Source: Synechococcus sp. CC9311 (lineage in GTDB: Bacteria > Cyanobacteriota > Cyanobacteriia > PCC-6307 > Cyanobiaceae). Taken from it: DNA of 64,000 nt. A model generated the notes under the pieces. The model made no database searches and was not told the origin of the DNA. It saw only the letters and a program-made list of their open reading frames with translations. The translations under genes and the position numbers were made by a program. Below are positions 1 to 8,727 of the stretch, piece after piece (the first letter of the stretch is position 1; each line of letters opens with the position of its first letter). The stretch lies in contig NC_008319.1 in NCBI RefSeq assembly GCF_000014585.1, positions 992,001 through 1,056,000 of the forward strand, given 5' to 3'.

Positions 1-186
1 AACAGGCTCAAACACCCAACCTTCAGTTGTCAATAACCAGCTCGACTGAAAGCGCACGGTTCCTCTCTGACTACCTGAGATGTACTTGCTAACGCATCCA
101 TACCACCATCTGTGACGCCGTTGCTTTTCATCAACCCAATAGGCAATGTAGCTAAGTGGGTTAAGAGTAAGCACCCCCATCCTTGG

Positions 187-519
187 TCATTGATTTGGCT
201 TAAATTCGAAGCAGTTGCCACATGGTTTTACGTGAATTTCTTTTCCTGAAAATACAAAGCTTCCTCCGGCCAGGTTTTCGATATAGTCCATTGTAATGTT
301 TTTTAAGTTATTTGCTTGTGCTTTTTCTGTAAATAACGTTAGGCCATTGCTTCTAGAGATAGGGGTTTCCAGATTTCCAGACGCGCTTACGGAAAACGAC
401 CAAGAGGCGCATCCGCCTTTGGTGACACCTAAAAACATTTTACCGGCAATGCCATCTTGCGATACGAGTGAAAGGCGCATTAATTCAGAAGCAGCAGTCG
501 GAGTGATATAGACGTTCAT
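187..519 (-). CDS. IscA/HesB-like (A-type Fe-S carrier family) protein
   Basis: 110 residues with the layout of A-type iron-sulfur carriers (IscA/SufA/HesB): an early cysteine after a Gly-Gly pair (C37) and a C-terminal cysteine pair (C100, C103). Family members usually end in CGC-x-x-F; here the pair is CGNC, one residue wider, which may change cluster or metal binding. ATG start and no signal peptide, so cytoplasmic. It stands alone, not next to isc, suf or nif genes, so its client is unknown. The fold assignment is by motif spacing and length. A sequence-divergent relative with another function is possible. Confidence 0.6.
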   Translation of the reverse strand: MNVYITPTAASELMRLSLVSQDGIAGKMFLGVTKGGCASWSFSVSASGNLETPISRSNGLTLFTEKAQANNLKNITMDYIENLAGGSFVFSGKEIHVKPCGNCFEFKPNQ

Positions 520-1044
520 TTGTGAATTGAATATTTTTTACCTTAACTTGTTTTGGCGGCATCCTCTCCACATTAAGTACATGCTCCGGTGTAAATAATA
601 CCTAGGAGTGTTTGTTTGCGATCGTCTCGAGGTTGTTAGTGCGATTCTCGTGGGTGCAACATGGGAATTTTGGTTAAGTCGTGAGAGGAGCTGCTTGGTA
701 TGGTCAACTATATGTTTCCTTTGCAAGCAAAAAACGTGGTTTTTTTGGATCGCATTTCACAATTCCAATTGCAAATTGCAGCTTCAGGAACAGATATGAC
801 TAATTAAATATTTTTGCCTTGCATAGGCTGTAAGGCCTCGATTCCACTTGGCATTCAAGAGCTCTGAATCGTTGCAGCTGCTTAGCTCTATCCGAGTGGA
901 TGCTGCCTTTATTGATTGAGGTTCAGAAGGAAAAGCTTTGCACTAGAGGCTTAAAAGTGATATTTGTTTGTCTTTGATTTTTAACTTTGATCTGTTAAGT
1001 GATCGCCGTTTGATGGGTGAACTGACTATGGCACAGTGTTCTCT
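520..1044. other. gene-poor stretch
   Basis: About 520 bases between the IscA-like gene and the methyltransferase. Short overlapping ORFs on both strands have no recognisable features. No hairpin terminator or RNA recognised. Confidence 0.5.
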
Positions 1045-1905
1045 TTATGCCATTTTGATGCCGCGTGCTTGATAGGCAGTGATGCTAATTGCTCCATTGT
1101 CTCGTTCACTTAGCTGGCCAAAACGACTCAGGCCGCTGTCGATTAGCTCAGCGAATGTTGGATCGAGGGCGGCGGCAAGAAGTGCTTCGCGCTCGGGTTC
1201 AATGAATTCGAGCAAGTAGCTACAGAGTTTCTGCAGTGTTGTGGTCTGGCTCGGGCACCAATGATGGATTCCCTGCATTTTGTTGCTTACTTCTCGGAAT
1301 CCTGCCTGCTCCAGCAATGGTCCGAGTGCAGCCCCGGCATGAGCATTGCCATAACGATTGAAATGATCGATGAAGGCGCTGAGCATTGTTTCGATCGCGT
1401 GGTCTGGCGGGGAGACACGAAGAGTTGCGTAGTCAGTTTCTGTGATGTGAATCGTGCCGCCTGGTCGTAAAACCCGCAGTGCCTCGCGCAGCACCGCTAT
1501 TGGATCTTGGAGATGCTCAACCACCCAGACCATCCTTATTCGATCGATTTGCCCTGTTGCCCATGGAAGGGAAGAGCCATCACCAACCTGCAGGTCCACT
1601 TGGTTCAGTCCGATTTCTTGGAGATACCGCCTGGCACCATTGATTTGTGCAGGGTTGATGTCGATTCCGCAAAGACTTGCCTCAGGGTGTTTCAGGCCAA
1701 TTTGAGCGAGCACTGCACCCACTCCGCAGCCGATCTCCAGAAGCGTTTCATTGGCATGCAGTTCCAGGTTGCTTTCAAGAAGAGAGGCATGCTGTTCGGC
1801 CTGCTGGATTAGGCGTTGTTGTTCGCGTTGACTGCTGCCATGAATGTAAGTGCGTTCGCTCATGGTTGGTTGAGAAGGAAGAATGGGCAGAACAGATGCG
1901 GACAT
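1045..1905 (-). CDS. class I SAM-dependent methyltransferase
   Basis: 286 residues. Motif I of Rossmann-fold methyltransferases is clear around residues 57-63 (LEIGCGVGAVLA), followed by an acidic strand end (CGIDIN) that would hold the SAM ribose, a motif II-like GDGSSLPW, and the LRVLRPGG post-motif. This matches the Methyltransf_11/25/31 group. The substrate cannot be told. The C-terminal third (HHWCPSQTTTL, LLEFIEPERE) may bind the acceptor. ATG start, no signal peptide. No operon partner is near. It is not ArsM-like, since the expected conserved cysteines are absent. Confidence 0.8.
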   Translation of the reverse strand: MSASVLPILPSQPTMSERTYIHGSSQREQQRLIQQAEQHASLLESNLELHANETLLEIGCGVGAVLAQIGLKHPEASLCGIDINPAQINGARRYLQEIGLNQVDLQVGDGSSLPWATGQIDRIRMVWVVEHLQDPIAVLREALRVLRPGGTIHITETDYATLRVSPPDHAIETMLSAFIDHFNRYGNAHAGAALGPLLEQAGFREVSNKMQGIHHWCPSQTTTLQKLCSYLLEFIEPEREALLAAALDPTFAELIDSGLSRFGQLSERDNGAISITAYQARGIKMA

Positions 1906-2528
1906 CTTGTTTTCGCATCACTTTTTTCTGCTCGCCACTAATCAGTTTGGTTGTGTGGAAAAGAAAGCGGCAATAGTTTTCGTGCAGGCTAGAGAGAGAT
2001 GAGTAGCAGATTTCTTACGATAGTCCTTCTAATGGAATTTGATCTTCTCCAGAATGAGAAAAAAGAACAGCAATGGCCTGTGAATGCGACGAGAATATGC
2101 ATCTATAACAGGATTTCTCAATTGGAAGTCTTGAGCCTGGTATTTATCAGCGGGGCAATACTGCAATAGTGTGACAGGAGTTGAACTCAGTACATCGTCT
2201 GGTGCATTCCTCTTCTTTTGTTAAAAGCTATAAAAGATCAGCAATTGACAAGCCGGGGGCATCGCTATCTCTATCGATCTTCCGACTGAATATTCACTAG
2301 CTGCGTCACCAGGGGATGTTGCTGGAGTTGGATAAAACGAGATCGCTATAGAAACGGTCTCATTTAAGGGTATGGCAACCCGTAATCTTTAGTCTTCTGC
2401 TGTCACGTGCCACGCAGTACGACGGCATAGTGATTACTCGATTAACAACAATGTCATTGTATTTAAATCCTGTGTCGAATGTCTAAAGCTGCTTCACCCT
2501 TAACCGACTCCCATTACCGTGAATCAAC
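1906..2528. other. gene-poor stretch with R1-like fragment
   Basis: No credible ORF. Positions 2258-2325 match the segment at about 20490-20555 (shared ATCGATCT-CCGACTG and ATTCACTAGC blocks), which is the leading part of the dispersed R1 unit. The hairpin itself is decayed here. Confidence 0.5.
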
Positions 2529-2672
2529 ATGTGGGCTTTGGTTCTAGTTGGCTGCCTTGCAGTGCTGGCTGTAGGCGTTCAGATTGTGAACACTCAGCTG
2601 AGTGAAGACACTGGAGGAGTCGTTGAACGTCCTGAATCTTCCAGCTCTAAGAGATCAGAACAGAAGAAATAA
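2529..2672 (+). CDS. 47-aa single-span membrane protein
   Basis: Short ORF with an ATG start: a hydrophobic N-terminal segment (residues 2-20, rich in Val, Leu, Ala) then a hydrophilic, serine- and lysine-rich tail. It looks like a type I or N-anchored small membrane protein. No family recognised. It precedes an R1-family ORF in a different frame. Small proteins of this form are common in picocyanobacteria. Confidence 0.5.
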   Translation: MWALVLVGCLAVLAVGVQIVNTQLSEDTGGVVERPESSSSKRSEQKK

Positions 2673-2687
2673 GCCCTTCGCGATTTT

Positions 2688-3000
2688 TAACGGGGAATGC
2701 TCTAGGTCTTTCCCACCGGTAATGCCCCTTGAACGTCAGATGACAGTTGCTCTGCAGCAAGAGCTACTGATGGCACTCAGAGCTAATGACGTGCACAGCT
2801 ACAAGAGTTGGTTGGTCCTTGGCATTGAACAGCTGGTAAGGGAATTAGTCGCTGAGGTGGAATCGGAATGGATGCTGTCTTTGTTGACTGAAGAGCAGCC
2901 AGGAGGGCAAGGTTTGAGTCTCCCTCTTCGAAGAGAGTTGTTGTCCTTCAGTTACCCTCGGGAACCTGCAAAATTCCACCGCATGTTTTTCGGCTCATGA
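2688..3000 (+). repeat. R1 unit, copy A (longest reading frame)
   Basis: Copy of the dispersed R1 unit: GGGGAATGCT block, then a reading frame starting at ATG 2722 (MPLERQMTVAL...), open to 3000 (92 codons). It aligns with the intact copy at 32289-32489 through the LQELLMALRAND, KSWL.LGIE.L and VESEWM blocks. After about residue 60 the sequence is unrelated, so the C-terminal part is probably read-through into flanking DNA. Function unknown. Confidence 0.6.
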
Positions 3001-3026
3001 TGCAGTTGTGAGTTGATTGATGAGGC

Positions 3027-4292
3027 ATGTGTCACAACGTCATCGAGCATCGCATTATTAATTGCTGCGTTGTGGGGGGTGGGCCTGCCGGACTCATGCT
3101 CGGTCTTTTGTTGGCTCGTCAGGGGATCAAGGTCACGGTGTTGGAGTCGCAGCTCGACTTTGATCGAGATTTCCGTGGAGACACTATTCACCCCGCGATT
3201 CTTGAGGCCCTTGATCAGATCGGCCTGGCTGAGCGTGTTCTTGAAATTCCACATGGCCGAATGGAGATGGCCCAGCTGTGTTCTGAGGGAATACTTACCA
3301 ATTTGGCGGACTTTCGTCGCCTGAACACGCGTTACCCGTTTGTCGCCGTGCTTCCGCAAGTTGAGTTTCTTCAATGCATCGCTGGGGAGGCCAGCCGCTA
3401 TTCCGGTTTCGAGCTGGTGATGGGGGCTCGGGTCGAGGAACTTATTCAGGAGAGAGGCTCCACTCATGGAGTGCGCTACAGAGATCGGCAGCATGAACTG
3501 CAAGAGGTTCGCGCCACTCTCACCGTGGGAGCAGATGGGCGATTTTCCAAGGTTCGCAGTCTCTGCGGCGCTGAATTGCAGAGAACCTCACCACCGATGG
3601 ATGTGCTTTGGTTTCGTGTGCCTCGAAGGTCAGACGATCCCCATGATCAGTTCCGTTTCCACGTTGGTGGAGGGCATCTGGTTGTGCTTTTGGAACGTGA
3701 CCAGGAGTGGCAGGTGGGTTATGTGCTCTTAAAAGGACAGTTTGCGGCCACCAAGGCCGCTGGTCTCGACGCTTTCCGCACGCATCTGAGTCGCCACGTT
3801 TCCTGGCTTGCAGATCGGGTACATGTGCTGCAGACCTGGAAGCAGATTGTGGTTTTATCCGTTGAATCCAGTTTCGTGAAGACGTGGCATCAGCCAGGGC
3901 TTCTTCTGATCGGCGATGCTGCCCATGTGATGTCCCCAATCGGTGGTGTAGGAATCAATGTGGCTATTCAGGATGCGATCTCGGCTGCAAATCTGCTTAC
4001 AGAACCGCTAAAACGAGAATCCATCAGCTCAGATCAGTTGGCGACTGTGCAATTGCAGCGGGAGGGGGCAGTTCATTCAATTCAGGGGTTCCAGACCATG
4101 GTTCAGAACCGCATCATTAAGAACGCTCTCAACGATGCTGAACCCTTCAGGTTGCCTTTGCTGTTTCGAATCTTGCTCAAATTCCCAGTTGTGCGGAATG
4201 TGCCAGCGCGGATGATCGCCTTCGGAAGCAGGCCATCAAAAATTGCCGACAACTTGATTCACGATCACCGCAGGGAGGTGCCTCGCCAGTGA
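3027..4292 (+). CDS. FAD-dependent monooxygenase (UbiH/PHBH-like)
   Basis: 421 residues of the flavoprotein aromatic hydroxylase fold. The N-terminal dinucleotide-binding motif is GGGPAG (about 17-22), the middle DG motif is VGADGRFS, and the FAD ribityl motif is GDAAHVMSPIGGVG (about 297-310). These three are the hallmark of the PHBH/UbiH/geranylgeranyl-reductase superfamily. It probably inserts oxygen into, or oxidises, an aromatic or isoprenoid substrate using NAD(P)H; the substrate is unknown. No quinone-pathway genes are adjacent. The last residues are basic. Start at ATG 3027, 27 bases after the R1 copy A stop, but nothing suggests co-function. Confidence 0.85.
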   Translation: MCHNVIEHRIINCCVVGGGPAGLMLGLLLARQGIKVTVLESQLDFDRDFRGDTIHPAILEALDQIGLAERVLEIPHGRMEMAQLCSEGILTNLADFRRLNTRYPFVAVLPQVEFLQCIAGEASRYSGFELVMGARVEELIQERGSTHGVRYRDRQHELQEVRATLTVGADGRFSKVRSLCGAELQRTSPPMDVLWFRVPRRSDDPHDQFRFHVGGGHLVVLLERDQEWQVGYVLLKGQFAATKAAGLDAFRTHLSRHVSWLADRVHVLQTWKQIVVLSVESSFVKTWHQPGLLLIGDAAHVMSPIGGVGINVAIQDAISAANLLTEPLKRESISSDQLATVQLQREGAVHSIQGFQTMVQNRIIKNALNDAEPFRLPLLFRILLKFPVVRNVPARMIAFGSRPSKIADNLIHDHRREVPRQ

Positions 4293-4343
4293 TTCGCAGG
4301 ATGCTCACATACATCGCCATCGAAGCCTGGAAGCGGTGCCCAC

Positions 4344-4613
4344 CTAGGTGGTGACTTGCCGGAATTGTTTGCAGACACTCTGTTCGAATTCACCTCTTTC
4401 AAAAAAAGCACCAGACAAACAGGCTTCGCGCAGCTTGTCTGGTGCTGCATTCGGTGAGTTCCCTTTAGAGACAATCTGCTGCGGGACTAGCTTCTCCTCC
4501 CAGGCTTCAGCATCCCCAGTCATGGGAATCCATCTTTCCATCGCGAAGAACCCCGCTGCACCCAGAAAACCGCCAACAGCAGAACCGACAACGACATTCC
4601 TGGGACCTTCCAT
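4344..4613 (-). CDS. small membrane-anchored protein, VVxGSAxGxxLGAAxFFA family
   Basis: 89 residues from ATG at 4613 (a longer frame upstream lacks similarity). Residues 6-24 form one glycine/alanine-rich membrane span, VVVGSAVGGFLGAAGFFA, nearly the same as in the proteins at 10291 and 22229. Small residues at about every fourth position give a glycine-zipper look that would favour helix packing. The tail (about 60 residues, two cysteines) differs from the other members. Shared anchor plus variable tail suggests a paralogous family with different partners. Function unknown. Confidence 0.6.
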   Translation of the reverse strand: MEGPRNVVVGSAVGGFLGAAGFFAMERWIPMTGDAEAWEEKLVPQQIVSKGNSPNAAPDKLREACLSGAFFERGEFEQSVCKQFRQVTT

Positions 4614-4681
4614 TGGTTGATGACGACTGTTGGCACAGTCGCTGAAACGGTGGTGAAGGCGCATCCCCCAAAAGAACCAAA

Positions 4682-4860
4682 TCACTTTCTCCACGGGCAT
4701 TGATGCGTGTACTTCCCATCAATCTCTGCATGGCCAGCTGCAACCAGTTGCTGCTGCACGTTTGAGCTATCCACAGACAGCTCAGCCCCGGTGCGGCCAT
4801 AGCGGTCTGTCGTGATGCGTCTGATGCCTGCTTCACGACGAAGGCAGAGGCAAGGGTGGC
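4682..4860 (-). pseudogene. remnant of thermonuclease-like gene
   Basis: Translating the reverse strand gives RRITTDRYGRT, then SNVQQQLVAAGHA and a terminal QCPW-R-K stop at 4682. This aligns with the C-terminal half of the intact nuclease at 6031-6405 (RRITTDRYGRTVGEL, SNVQQRMVASGHAG, SQCPWIR stop). The N-terminal half with the catalytic Asp, Arg and Glu is missing. It is in the opposite orientation to the intact gene about 1.2 kb away, so an inverted, decayed duplicate. Confidence 0.65.
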
Positions 4861-5421
4861 GATGACATTTGACTCGTAAGCACCATATTTAGTGCTTGCT
4901 TGTCGCTTTAATGCGCCATATTTAGCGTTTGCCGATTAGCTCTTCCCAGGTGATTAATTCTGGTTGCTGTTTGGTTGTTTTGGACACGTTTGGTCTCGAA
5001 GATGAGTGGCCCCTCTCGGTAGGCAATGTTTTTCGATTCATTGAAAAAACGGTTATCTGTTCTCGCGCAGTGGGCTCTTTTTAAAGCTCTTTGGCGTGAT
5101 CCATTACTAACACAATCGCTAGACCAAACGTTGATCACGTTGGGGGGATCACCTAAAAGTTGATCCAGACTTCCTTTAAGTGAAAACGCGACGACAAGCT
5201 AAAAACCACTGCAGCGTTGAATCATCTGACGATTGGTTGGAATCAAGATCCGTGCAGGCAGGCTCAGTGACTCCAGCAGGGGCGGCACCTGACCAAGATC
5301 TGCAAGCTCTGGGCACCCACTTGGCAAGGCGTTAACTGATGAGCCCCTGGGATGTAGTGAAATCACTCGATTTCGGTATGTTGTTCTTTTGGCAAGATTG
5401 AGGCAAGCCCACGTCAAGCCA
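4861..5421. other. gene-poor stretch with paired short repeats
   Basis: 4878-4932 holds two similar units, AAGCACCATATTTAGTGCTT (itself an inverted repeat) and ATGCGCCATATTTAGCGTTT, about 18 bases apart. Otherwise no convincing gene. Confidence 0.4.
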
Positions 5422-5496
5422 ATGAGGAAGAAAACAAGTCGAAGAAAGACTTGGCTATGGGTTGGATGTGGTCTCTTTGGTGCTGTAACAGGTTAA
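5422..5496 (+). CDS. possible 24-aa basic membrane peptide
   Basis: ATG-started ORF: a strongly basic N-terminus (RKKTSRRK) followed by a short hydrophobic stretch ending in TAA. It could be a truncated membrane protein or a real microprotein; no homologue can be named. Confidence 0.2.
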   Translation: MRKKTSRRKTWLWVGCGLFGAVTG

Positions 5497-5624
5497 ACAG
5501 GGCAGTGGTACTGGTTCATAGGTGCTTCGGTTTGTGCATTCCTTGCAATTAAGAGCAACTGAATGAGTGCGTTCACCCGCATGGGTAATGCAGGTTGCTG
5601 AGCTGTGGGTCTACGTTTTGCCCC

Positions 5625-5906
5625 ATGGCTAAAACTGATGCACAAAAGGAACTTGAGCGGATTGAGCAGGAGCTGAATACAAGAGTTGCTCCACCAGCAG
5701 AAGAAAGCCGCATTGCAAGAGTTAACCGCAAGCAGCCCCATCTCGATGCAGTACTGATAGGCGTTGTTCTGCTGCTTGCCGCTTCATTCCTGCTCCCAAT
5801 CATTAAGTCGCTGAATAATGAAAATATTGATTCGCTGAGTGCTGGCACTCTTGGCGGTGCCATAGGGCTGGCAGTTGGTTACGGAATAGGTCGCATTAGA
5901 AAATGA
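5625..5906 (+). CDS. small membrane protein with coiled N-terminus
   Basis: 93 residues from ATG 5625. The first 20 residues form a charged helix (KELERIEQELNTR), followed by a linker and two hydrophobic segments: DAVLIGVVLLLAASFLLPII (about 44-63) and a glycine-rich GGAIGLAVGYGIG near the C-terminus. A decayed relative lies at 30686-30862. Inner-membrane or thylakoid location inferred. The stop is at the left edge of a Yfr2-like unit. Function unknown. Confidence 0.5.
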   Translation: MAKTDAQKELERIEQELNTRVAPPAEESRIARVNRKQPHLDAVLIGVVLLLAASFLLPIIKSLNNENIDSLSAGTLGGAIGLAVGYGIGRIRK

Positions 5907-5923
5907 ACCCAGAGCTAAGGGTC

Positions 5924-6045
5924 TTGCTCAGCGAGTTTTCTGAGGCACGATTCACTTGTGAGGAGGGCTTCTTCGCGGAGTGGAAACTAGGCAACACGCC
6001 CAACGAGAAGCCGAGAAACCCTGCCTTTGGTTGGAGTTTTCTTTA
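5924..6045 (+). ncRNA. Yfr2-like RNA unit, decaying copy
   Basis: About 120 bases closely matching 34341-34456. Stem arms GGGCTTCT and AGAAGCC enclose GGAAACTAGGCAACAC, which resembles the paired GGAAACA-type loop motifs of the cyanobacterial Yfr2 family as I recall them. Compared with the other copy, the -10 hexamer is CACGAT rather than CATTAT, and the terminator stem (CCCTGC/GGTTGG) no longer pairs well. The unit runs straight into the nuclease gene, whose TTG start at 6031 lies in the former terminator. Confidence 0.45.
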
Positions 6046-6405
6046 CTTGTGGCGTTGCTTGCAGCCGTCCCTGTGGCGGCCATGCCGTTGGTCACGATCA
6101 GCAGCTGCTACGACGGCGATACATGTCGAACGAGCACAGGCGAAAAGATCAGGCTGGCTTGTATCGACACCGCAGAACTAAGGGGTAAACGAGCCGACCC
6201 GATTCCAGCTCGTGCGGCTAGGGATCATCTGCGTGGAATGGTGGTGGGCCGTCAGGTACGTCTGCGCAGGATCACAACTGATCGCTATGGGAGAACCGTT
6301 GGCGAGCTGTTCCTAAACGGCTCCAACGTGCAGCAGAGAATGGTGGCCAGCGGTCACGCAGGCATCTATTGGCGGTATTCCAGCCAGTGCCCATGGATTC
6401 GATGA
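6031..6405 (+). CDS. secreted thermonuclease-like (SNase) nuclease
   Basis: 124 residues from TTG 6031. An N-terminal signal segment (FSLLVALLAAVPVAA) is followed by the SNase fold: D28 (CYDGDTC), R41, D46 and E49 (KIRLACIDTAE) and R88 (DRYGRT) match the calcium- and catalysis-associated residues of staphylococcal nuclease. It should cleave DNA or RNA outside the cytoplasm, for example for nutrient scavenging. A cysteine pair (C26, C32) flanks the DGD loop. The start region lies inside the decayed terminator of a Yfr2-like unit, so the native 5' end may have been replaced. The next gene starts 20 bases downstream. Confidence 0.75.
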   Translation: MEFSLLVALLAAVPVAAMPLVTISSCYDGDTCRTSTGEKIRLACIDTAELRGKRADPIPARAARDHLRGMVVGRQVRLRRITTDRYGRTVGELFLNGSNVQQRMVASGHAGIYWRYSSQCPWIR

Positions 6406-6424
6406 CGAATAACCACTCACAACA

Positions 6425-6787
6425 ATGATCCGCACCACACTGATCGCAGCAGCCCTCACCATTGGGGCCATTGCTGTAGAGGCTCAGAGCAACAATCAGC
6501 GCATCCCCTGCCAATACAACGGGGGTAAGTGGACCGAGGTCCACTACATCAACCAAGGTGATTTTCGTAAATTCACTCTGATATGGGATGACGGCCCACG
6601 AATGACATACGTTTGGGATAAGCCTGGGCATGGAACTTTTACATTCATGCTCACTGACAAGTTAGGCGGAAGGTGGGGGTGGAATTATGACGGAGACCGC
6701 AGCAATCTAAAGAATAATAGTGGCTTCATTCTTACAAACTATGACCACAACAATGTAATCAAATGCCTCGGCATAGGCACTCCTTAA
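6425..6787 (+). CDS. exported small protein, unknown
   Basis: 120 residues; ATG start, clean signal peptide (MIRTTLIAAALTIGAIAVEA) and a mature part rich in aromatic residues and glycine (GRWGWNYDGDRS) with two cysteines that could pair. Twenty bases after the nuclease, so probably co-transcribed. A frameshifted relative of its leader lies at 23510-23687. No family recognised. Confidence 0.6.
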   Translation: MIRTTLIAAALTIGAIAVEAQSNNQRIPCQYNGGKWTEVHYINQGDFRKFTLIWDDGPRMTYVWDKPGHGTFTFMLTDKLGGRWGWNYDGDRSNLKNNSGFILTNYDHNNVIKCLGIGTP

Positions 6788-7149
6788 TGGCGGCAAATGC
6801 TACGCTCATGAGATCAAAGCCTGGCGGCAATGTGCGTCACTAAATCTGCATTGACCTAATCGATTATTCCGGTATCTATATCCTTAATCTGAAACATCGT
6901 TGGAATTCTGGCGGCTCGGGCCCCACCATCAACGTGGATCACATCAGTCATTCACCATTGGTCTCCTTCAAGTGGGTGGGTCGTCTGTACTGGCAAAAGT
7001 AGCTGTCAGGAGTCGGGCAAGCCCGTCAATATGCTCCCGTGGAATCTGGTCTGGAATGTTCCTGAAACCGAACCATGTGGGACGGCTGTCTCCGCTTTTC
7101 AGTCCTCGTGAAGTGCCCGTAGAACTTATTCACGGCCAGAGGAAAACCC
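6788..7149. other. gene-poor stretch
   Basis: Only short or frame-interrupted ORFs. Parts of 6905-7125 read as coding-like in shifting frames, suggesting an old decayed gene, but no family is recognisable. Confidence 0.35.
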
Positions 7150-7288
7150 ATGACAGCACTTGAGAACTACTGGAAAGGGGTCACCACCGCTCAAAGCAGA
7201 AAACTGCTCAAAGACCTACAAAAACTTGCAAGTCAATGAGCTGAAAGGTGCTCTGACCCCTAAAGCAAATGGGATCGAGGTGCTTTAG
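7150..7288 (+). pseudogene. possible frameshifted small gene
   Basis: ATG 7150 opens a 29-codon frame (MTALENYWKGVTTAQ...). Its TGA at 7237 overlaps a second frame that continues with VNELKGALTPKANGIEVL to a TAG at 7286. The two read as one helical polypeptide broken by a single-base shift. No family recognised. Confidence 0.3.
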
Positions 7289-7744
7289 CGCGGGGTCTCA
7301 AAGGAAGCCCATCCAAAGTTGTGTTCGTCGTCCAAGCCGAAACAGGTGTTATTTCAAGCCACATGCAAGAAAACTCAGCGCGGTCCATCGGTAATGGTGC
7401 GCTAATGGACACAGCTGTAGCCGCTTCATACGAAGAAGGCTGATTGATGACCTGGGTTCGATCCCTCTCGACACTCAGATGACGCTGATGGCTACAAGGC
7501 TCGGCTAGTACTCGGTATTGAACGCTTGGAAGGGATGTAGCTGCAGGCGTCGAATCTGTGTGGATGGTGCCTTTGTTGGTAGAAGTTGAGCGAGACAGGT
7601 TGACGGCCTGGCAACTGGGAGTCAGGCTCTAGTGTTTTGGGGGGATAGAGCAGCAATCACTAACCGTGTTGATCGTCTTAAAAATCGTCTTTGACTGGTG
7701 ACTCTTTTGCCAGTCATGGCTAAGAAAAGGTTTGCATTTGGCTG
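7289..7744. other. gene-poor stretch with R1 copy B
   Basis: No intact gene. 7474-7625 is a degenerate R1 copy on the plus strand: CACTCAGATGACGCTGATGGCTA joins the start of the ORF to its middle (an internal deletion), then GIERLEGM and a stop; the terminal GTAGAAGTTGAGCGAGACAG block is still legible. Confidence 0.5.
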
Positions 7745-8293
7745 ATGATGAAAAGAACGACTCTTCTTGTTTTTATTACTGCTTCATTTGGTTTTCTATC
7801 AGTAGCTCACGCTGAATCAGCTAAGCATCTGCTGAATACACTGCCTTCGTCCTTGCAGAAAAACTCTCAAACCATATTTAGTGCCAACACTGTTGGACAA
7901 CTTTCACTCAATAGTCAATACAAAAAAACAACCTTAGATAACCTCTTGTCTACTATTCGTGCTGATCTTACAAGAGCAGGATATTGCGAAGAACCTATTC
8001 GAACCAATGTAACGCGTGGAACATTTTCGGCGACATGGGCGCCTCCAAAAGGAACAATCGTAGATGGCACATCAAAAGGAAAATATGCAGTGCTTGCAAC
8101 TCAAGCTGTAATGCTTGATTCATCAACAATTAATCTGAATACTAGTTTTCGGGATGTGCTTGCTGGAGACCAAGCTGTCAATACTAGCTGTTATGAAGGA
8201 TCTTCCAAGAAAACAGTAAATCCAGGCAAAGAGTCCAATACTCCTGCCAAGACTGCACCATCCAAGCCTTCCCTTAATATCAAGCTTTTCTGA
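7745..8293 (+). CDS. exported protein, unknown
   Basis: 182 residues. ATG start with a signal peptide (basic MMKR, hydrophobic core, cut after AHA). The mature part has a helical N-terminal half, two cysteines (GYCEEP, TSCYEG) able to form one disulfide, and a Lys/Pro/Ser-rich C-terminal tail. Periplasmic or secreted by inference. A terminator-like hairpin lies 140 bases downstream. No family recognised. Confidence 0.65.
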   Translation: MMKRTTLLVFITASFGFLSVAHAESAKHLLNTLPSSLQKNSQTIFSANTVGQLSLNSQYKKTTLDNLLSTIRADLTRAGYCEEPIRTNVTRGTFSATWAPPKGTIVDGTSKGKYAVLATQAVMLDSSTINLNTSFRDVLAGDQAVNTSCYEGSSKKTVNPGKESNTPAKTAPSKPSLNIKLF

Positions 8294-8430
8294 TTTCTTC
8301 GAAGGTGAGTTTGATGGTATTAAATATCGATTTAGTGGTTGAATGCTTTTGTCATAGAGTCATGCAGGTTATACACGCGAAACCAGCATGGCGACATTAT
8401 TGCCACTATTGATCTCCCGGCAAAATATGG

Positions 8431-8560
8431 AACAGCCCCGCCACTGGCGGGGTTTTTTATGGCAACGGAGAATGCTTTAAGCTTTTGCCAAAGGCTAATG
8501 GCCCTTGAGAGTCAGATGACGCTGGTTATGTTTTAGGAGCTAATGATGGTACCAAAAGAT
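8431..8560 (+). repeat. R1 unit, copy C (decayed ORF)
   Basis: Good hairpin (CCCCGCC, loop ACT, GGCGGGG, six Ts) followed by GAGAATGCTTTAA and the ORF start ATGGCCCTTGAGAGTCAGATG; the frame then hits a stop after 12 codons. The hairpin may still end transcription of the exported-protein gene upstream. Confidence 0.6.
8436..8458 (+). terminator. Rho-independent terminator-like hairpin
   Basis: Seven-base-pair GC stem with a three-base loop and a T-run, part of R1 copy C, 140 bases after the exported protein gene. Confidence 0.6.
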
Positions 8561-8727
8561 TTCAGGCTTCCAGTTATGTACTTCTTATTAGAAGTAGTCG
8601 CTGCTTTTCGAAAGATCTCTGCCACGTGAGAACAGTATGGCGAGAAAAGCATATGGTTCATAACTCTCACTCAAGAGGATGAATTTCAATTTGTCCTACT
8701 CCCTCGTCAATCTTTTCAGAATCGCTA

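Noticed and set aside
1045-1905. ArsM arsenite methyltransferase partner of ArsS
   Set aside because: The conserved ArsM cysteines are absent and the gene is 54 kb away from arsS.
2952-3503. 183-codon minus-strand ORF
   Set aside because: Lies antisense to the FAD monooxygenase, whose motifs are clear; composition is that of a shadow frame.
3520-3939. 139-codon minus-strand ORF
   Set aside because: Shadow of the monooxygenase, no motif or start signal.
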